The notes below the pieces were generated by a model that saw nothing but the letters and a program-made list of their open reading frames with translations, was not told the origin of the DNA and did no database searches. From the NCBI GenBank assembly GCA_964595205.1, contig CAZQOQ010000006.1:1-64000 (forward strand): a stretch of DNA of 64,000 bases. The letters are read 5' to 3'. Shown here piece after piece: positions 59,919-64,000 of the stretch; within the stretch, counting starts at the first letter, position 1, and each line of letters opens with the position of its first letter. Both the position numbers and the translations under genes were made by a program. Source of the stretch: JADKIH01 sp964595205 (lineage in GTDB: Bacteria; Bacteroidota; Bacteroidia; AKYH767-A; 2013-40CM-41-45).

Positions 59919-61435
59919 TTATTTAAAAATGATTTCCATTCCTCATACTGTGACTTGTTCATCACCCTGGGGAATTTATTTTGTCCGCCCATCTTTCCTT
60001 TACTGATCATGAAATCGTAGAATTTTGTTACGGGAATGGCATGAACGAAAATATTTTTCAAAGCCGATTTCCGTTCCACTTCGTAATCGTCGTTAATCTC
60101 GCAAAGTTTTTCATCGATCATTTTTTTGATCAGCTGTGTATCGACGTCTTTCGATGTGCCAATGTACCATTCGTGGGCAAAGGTTCCTTCGTATGGGATG
60201 CCGCAAACGGTGTATTCGGGAATTTCGACGTCGATCTGCTGAGAGACAAATTCGACGGCTTTATTCATGTTGTCGACGGAGAGGTGTTCGCCGGTGAGAC
60301 TGAGAAAATGCTTGGTGCGACCGCTGATGATGATGTCGGCGTTGGCAACATCGGTAAAGCGGATCACGTCGCCGATCAAATACCTCCAGGCGCCGGCGCA
60401 GGTATTCATGACCAGGGCGTAATCGGTATTTGGGGCGACTTCATCGATGAAGAGCGCCTGTGCCTGTGGAAGAAGGGCGCCATTGGCATCGAAGTTCTGT
60501 TCGTTGAAAGGAATGAACTCATAAAAAATTCCGTTGTCGGTGATGAGTTTCATGCATGTAGCTCCGGGTTCCGACTGAAATGCGATGAAGCCTTCCGAAG
60601 CAGGATACATTTCGATGTAATGAACTTTTTTAGAGAAAAATTTCTCAAAGCCTTTTTTGTATGGCTCGAATGACACACCGCCGTGGGCATAAACGCTCAG
60701 GTTGGGCCAGATTTCATGGATGTTAGAGAGTTTATATTGATCGATGATTTTCTCGAGCAGCAGTTGAACCCAGGCAGGCACTCCGGTAATAATTCCGATA
60801 TCCCATTTATCAGCCTGGCGGGTGATCTCTTCCAGCTTGGTGTTCCAGTTCTTCTCCTGTGAGATCTTCTTGCCGGGCTTGTAAAAATGCTGGAACCAGA
60901 TGGGGACCTGTCGTGCAGAAATTCCGCTCACATCTCCTTCGAAGTATCCTCCCTGTTTTTTCAGGTCCGTGCTGCCGCCGAGCCAAAGGATTCCCTTTTC
61001 AAAGACAGAGGCCGGGAGGTCGTATTTGCCAAGCGTGGTAATCTGCCGGATGCTGGCCTTACGCAGGGCTTTGATCATCTCGCGCGTGACAGGAATATGT
61101 TTACTGGCAGAACCGGCAGTACCCGAACTCAGGGCAAAATACTTTACATAGCCGGGCCAGCAGACGTCTTCCTCTTCGGCCAGGCATCGGTGCCACCATT
61201 CGGCGAAAATTTTATCGTAGTCAAAAATGGGAATTCTTTGGGTGAAGGCCCTGTAAGGATTATCAGAATTAATGATGCTGTTGAAATTATAGCGCCTGCC
61301 GAAAGCGGTTGATTCTGCCTTATTCAGTAATTTCAGAAATTCCTTTCGCTGGTAATTAGTAGGCGTGTTGTTACGCAACCTGACGCGCGTTGTCAACTTT
61401 AAACCCTGTTTTATTAAGGAACCCAGTAAAGCCAT
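59915..61435 (-). CDS. GH3 family (auxin-responsive-type) acyl-adenylating protein
   Basis: A 506-aa protein of the GH3 branch of the ANL adenylating enzymes. Motif 1 appears as YFALSSGTAGSASKHIPVT near residue 115, then IGVSASEG-like EMYPASEGFIAFQ and VIRFTDVANADIIISGRTKHFLSLTGEHLS. Plant GH3 enzymes join amino acids to hormones; bacterial ones are mostly uncharacterised. It overlaps the downstream LysE-type exporter gene by 4 nt, which suggests export of its product. That link is inference. Confidence 0.92.
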   Translation of the reverse strand: MALLGSLIKQGLKLTTRVRLRNNTPTNYQRKEFLKLLNKAESTAFGRRYNFNSIINSDNPYRAFTQRIPIFDYDKIFAEWWHRCLAEEEDVCWPGYVKYFALSSGTAGSASKHIPVTREMIKALRKASIRQITTLGKYDLPASVFEKGILWLGGSTDLKKQGGYFEGDVSGISARQVPIWFQHFYKPGKKISQEKNWNTKLEEITRQADKWDIGIITGVPAWVQLLLEKIIDQYKLSNIHEIWPNLSVYAHGGVSFEPYKKGFEKFFSKKVHYIEMYPASEGFIAFQSEPGATCMKLITDNGIFYEFIPFNEQNFDANGALLPQAQALFIDEVAPNTDYALVMNTCAGAWRYLIGDVIRFTDVANADIIISGRTKHFLSLTGEHLSVDNMNKAVEFVSQQIDVEIPEYTVCGIPYEGTFAHEWYIGTSKDVDTQLIKKMIDEKLCEINDDYEVERKSALKNIFVHAIPVTKFYDFMISKGKMGGQNKFPRVMNKSQYEEWKSFLNK

Positions 61436-61526
61436 GAATAATGCTTAGGACTGCAAAATAAGAAATTCAATACGCTATTATGAGGTTATTTGATTCAAAA
61501 AGTAATAACTTATTTACAATAAAAAT

Positions 61527-62843
61527 TTATTCTTTTATAAACTTCTTAACTATTCTTCCTACATCGGTTTTAAGAACTAGAAAATAAAGACCAGGTTCAA
61601 GTGAATAAATACTAATTTCATAAACAGATAAATCAATTTCACCTACAAAGTATTTTTTACCCAATACATCATATATTTCATAAGAAATATTTTCAGGTTT
61701 TTTATTTCTTATGATTAATTTATTATTAGCTGGATTAGGTGAAATATTTATTTGAGTAACATGCGTATATTCTGTAACATCTGTATACCCTGCATATTTA
61801 GCAATGTATTTAATAGGTATTGTATCTATTAATGTAAATCCTCCGATTACATATAAATCATTATTTATTATAGTAAAATCTTGTATAGGTCCATTATTAA
61901 ATGTGCTGGAACAAACTTCACTCCACTGCACACCATTCCATTTAGCAATATAATTTACCGGAACCGTTCCCGCCATTGTAAAAGCACCACATATGTATAA
62001 TTCACCATTAAAAATATGCATCTTCAATGCGCCTCCATTTAATCCTCCACCCACGTCGTAAAACTGATTTCCATCCCAACGCATTATATTATTTGCAGGA
62101 GAACCTGAAGATAACCAAAATCCACCTGCTATATAAAGTTCGTTATTATAAACTACCATGGAAGAAACATAGTCACTACCAAATGCTAAACCATTACCTC
62201 CAAATGGTTGAAACGAAATTCCATCCCATCGTTCAAGATCATTTACACCATTTATGGTGTCATAAAAATTTCCTCCAACATACATATGACCTTGAAAAAA
62301 TTCTATTGCTTTAACAAAAAAGCCACCTCCTTCGGAGTTTAATGGAAAAGGTGTAAAATTATTGCCATCAAACTTTGCAATTAGGCTTGCATTCTGATTT
62401 CCAATTTTTGTGAAAGACCCTCCAAAATATAGATCATTATTAAATTCTTTGAAAACATCTATAACGCTATTAACACGTTGATACGAAGTATCCCAATTTT
62501 GTCCATTCCATGATCCTAACCAATTGTCATCCTCAAATTGATGATAATAAAATTTTCCTGATGCATATATTTTATTTTGATATTTCGTTATTGAATATAC
62601 AGGACCCCCATAAGCCGGACCTTTTCCTAACGAATCCCATTTTATTCCATTCCACACTGCAATGCAATTGACAAAAACACTATCAGCATATTCGAAATTT
62701 CCTCCAGCATATAAAAGATTAGTACTAGGATCATAATATAAAATCCGACCCTGTCTGTTAAAGCCAAGGCCAAGGTTTTCCCATTGAGGAAAAACCTGAA
62801 GATTTTGAATTAATAATAAAATTAATAAAATCCTTTTTTTCAT
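61527..62843 (-). CDS. T9SS-sorted WNG-repeat protein
   Basis: A 438-aa secreted protein with a signal peptide (1-19). It has about six repeats of 50-55 aa around a W(N/D)G core (VWNGIKWDSLG, RWDGNQFYDVGGG, KWNGVQWSEV) alternating with YxxGxF strands, probably a beta-propeller. The C-terminal T9SS type A sorting domain of about 75 aa (INISPNPANNKLIIRN ... GLYFLVL) directs it to the surface. The stop is followed by the next gene's unit; the upstream neighbour's stop is adjacent. Its base composition is clearly more AT-rich than upstream genes. Confidence 0.9.
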   Translation of the reverse strand: MKKRILLILLLIQNLQVFPQWENLGLGFNRQGRILYYDPSTNLLYAGGNFEYADSVFVNCIAVWNGIKWDSLGKGPAYGGPVYSITKYQNKIYASGKFYYHQFEDDNWLGSWNGQNWDTSYQRVNSVIDVFKEFNNDLYFGGSFTKIGNQNASLIAKFDGNNFTPFPLNSEGGGFFVKAIEFFQGHMYVGGNFYDTINGVNDLERWDGISFQPFGGNGLAFGSDYVSSMVVYNNELYIAGGFWLSSGSPANNIMRWDGNQFYDVGGGLNGGALKMHIFNGELYICGAFTMAGTVPVNYIAKWNGVQWSEVCSSTFNNGPIQDFTIINNDLYVIGGFTLIDTIPIKYIAKYAGYTDVTEYTHVTQINISPNPANNKLIIRNKKPENISYEIYDVLGKKYFVGEIDLSVYEISIYSLEPGLYFLVLKTDVGRIVKKFIKE

Positions 62844-64000
62844 TTATTGTTTTATAAATTTACTGGTAATGATTTCTTTATCAGAATAGACCCTGATAAA
62901 ATATAAACCTTGTGAAATGTTTTCGGTTTTTATTTTTCCAATAAATTCTTTCGAATTTATACGATGAAGATTATTTTTAATCAAACACCTACCATTTAAA
63001 TCATAAACTTCTAGTAGTAAATTATTTTTATTGTTATTGATATTTAAATTTAATTGAACATTTAAATAATCGGATGTTGGATTTGGATAAATTTGGAGAT
63101 TTTTTACTTTTAAATTAATTTCTTCAATGCTAACAAATTGACCCAAATCAAACATGCAAATTTGATTATCACTACTGCCACGAAGATCGTAACCTTGATC
63201 CCAATATCCAGAAGATAAAGCAGGAGGGAAAAGGGATAAGCTGCCACCTTCATCTTTTGGAGACTGAGTAGTTCCATAGAAAAAAAGATGATTTTCGATA
63301 CTAAAATCATTTACAATAATTGAATTTCCGGTTTCAGTGCGAGAGCCACCTATATAAGTGGATAATTGCATTGCATAAAATTGATCAAATTGAGCCAGAT
63401 AGGCATCACTGCTGCCTGTAGGAAATCCAAGATTAATAATTGGATTATTGTAAAAAAATGAATTAGCATCACATACTGGGAAATTACCACTGATCGGAGA
63501 GGTACAAGGAGTTGATGGAGTTAAAGAATTTGTGTTACCTGTAATATATAAATTTCCGCCAGAATCAAAAGTTGTACTTCTACCAAATTCATTATTATCA
63601 CCTCCATAGTAAGAACACCAGGTTAAATCAAATTCATTTGTAAAGACTGCTATGAATGCATCGAATGGATCATCTAAACCTCCTGAATAACCTTGTTCAT
63701 AGGAACCAACAGGGTATAGAACTGGAAAGCTGCTGGTTGAGGAGTTTGTGAATCCTGTGATTGCATATTTGTCAGAAGGAGTATAGGTTGTAGAAATTGG
63801 ATTGCTTTCAAAAGAATGATCAATATTATCCCCACCAAAATAAGTAGACCATATCAATTGGTCAGAAATATTAAATGCAGCAATAAATAAATCATGAACC
63901 GAAAGTGTTTCAGAGCTATTTAAATCGTTGTCAAAATATGAAGATCCTCCCTGATCACATAGTTGAAAGAATTGGTTATTATTTGCAAGACAATATGGTG
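62844..64000 (-). CDS. T9SS-sorted SBBP-repeat protein, 5' end outside window
   Basis: At least 385 codons are open to the right window edge, so the start is missing. An apparent TTG start at 63857 is internal (frame ...FNISDQLIWSTYFGG). The visible part has SBBP-type beta-propeller repeats (STYFGGDN, YAITGFTNSS, SYYGGDNNEFG, NLYITGNTNS). A C-terminal T9SS domain (LQIYPNPTSDYLNVQL ... GLYFIRVYSDKEI) completes it. It abuts the WNG-repeat gene with no gap, is similarly AT-rich and is probably cotranscribed. Confidence 0.88.
   Translation of the reverse strand, partial: PYCLANNNQFFQLCDQGGSSYFDNDLNSSETLSVHDLFIAAFNISDQLIWSTYFGGDNIDHSFESNPISTTYTPSDKYAITGFTNSSTSSFPVLYPVGSYEQGYSGGLDDPFDAFIAVFTNEFDLTWCSYYGGDNNEFGRSTTFDSGGNLYITGNTNSLTPSTPCTSPISGNFPVCDANSFFYNNPIINLGFPTGSSDAYLAQFDQFYAMQLSTYIGGSRTETGNSIIVNDFSIENHLFFYGTTQSPKDEGGSLSLFPPALSSGYWDQGYDLRGSSDNQICMFDLGQFVSIEEINLKVKNLQIYPNPTSDYLNVQLNLNINNNKNNLLLEVYDLNGRCLIKNNLHRINSKEFIGKIKTENISQGLYFIRVYSDKEIITSKFIKQ

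Noticed and set aside
59981..60673. 230-aa plus-strand ORF
   Set aside because: It is antisense to the GH3 gene and its length follows from codon bias of the real gene.

Overview
The window comes from a member of the Bacteroidota, probably a Chitinophagales- or Sphingobacteriales-like lineage. Four things support this. Three RNA-gene or ribosomal-gene promoters match the phylum-specific form TTTG-N18/19-TAnnTTTG. Two secreted proteins end in type IX secretion (T9SS) sorting domains. A gldA-type ABC ATPase is present. Gene neighbourhoods (rsfS/ftsH/LUD/cdsA/psd opposite birA; pyrE, coaD, rsmD, DUF3822) are typical of the phylum. About 70 protein genes are densely packed on both strands, with two tRNA-Val genes and several families of small intergenic repeats. 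No prophage, CRISPR array, rRNA operon or IS transposase was seen.

Layout. 1-230: a 108-bp tandem repeat. 0.3-5 kb: era, a penicillin-acylase-type hydrolase and a TlpA-like thioredoxin. 5-10 kb: DUF1801/YdeI protein, metK, a nine-repeat secreted protein and gldA. 10-17 kb: rsgA-dtd-mazG-like, an outer-membrane barrel, a hydrolase, then exbB-exbD-tonB-folC (TonB energisation). 17-24 kb: a MacB-type permease, a small Cys-rich secreted protein, and a leftward run radC, polysaccharide-deacetylase-like, FemAB-like, upp, membrane protein, HAD phosphatase, with rpsT upstream. 24.4-29.6 kb: lower phenylacetate-pathway genes paaH, paaI, paaJ and paaY with a HerA/YjgR ATPase inserted. 29.6-34 kb: a TMTC-like TPR membrane protein, a GIY-YIG gene enclosed by tRNA-Val and tRNA fragments, a NUDIX gene and a MocR/PdxR regulator. 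34-43 kb: secreted and hydrolytic enzymes, a LysM glucosaminidase, a PLP desulfhydrase, DUF5522 and urocanase. 43-54.6 kb: housekeeping genes for phospholipid synthesis (psd, cdsA), gdhA, ftsH, rsfS, birA, pyrE, coaD and rsmD. 54.6-55 kb: tRNA-Val(GAC) and a heptamer repeat field. 55-59.1 kb: a five-gene operon of four lipoproteins and one Tat-exported AlkP-fold-like protein. 59.3-61.4 kb: a LysE exporter and a GH3 enzyme. 61.5-64 kb: two AT-rich T9SS cargo genes, the last cut by the window edge.

Most notable. (i) The five-gene surface operon at 55.0-59.1 kb, which I cannot match to a described system. (ii) The GIY-YIG gene sitting between an intact tRNA-Val and tRNA fragments, one of which has a UUA anticodon. 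(iii) Seven-bp-period repeats at four intergenic loci, each with an inverted counterpart, alongside a second dispersed palindromic repeat family.
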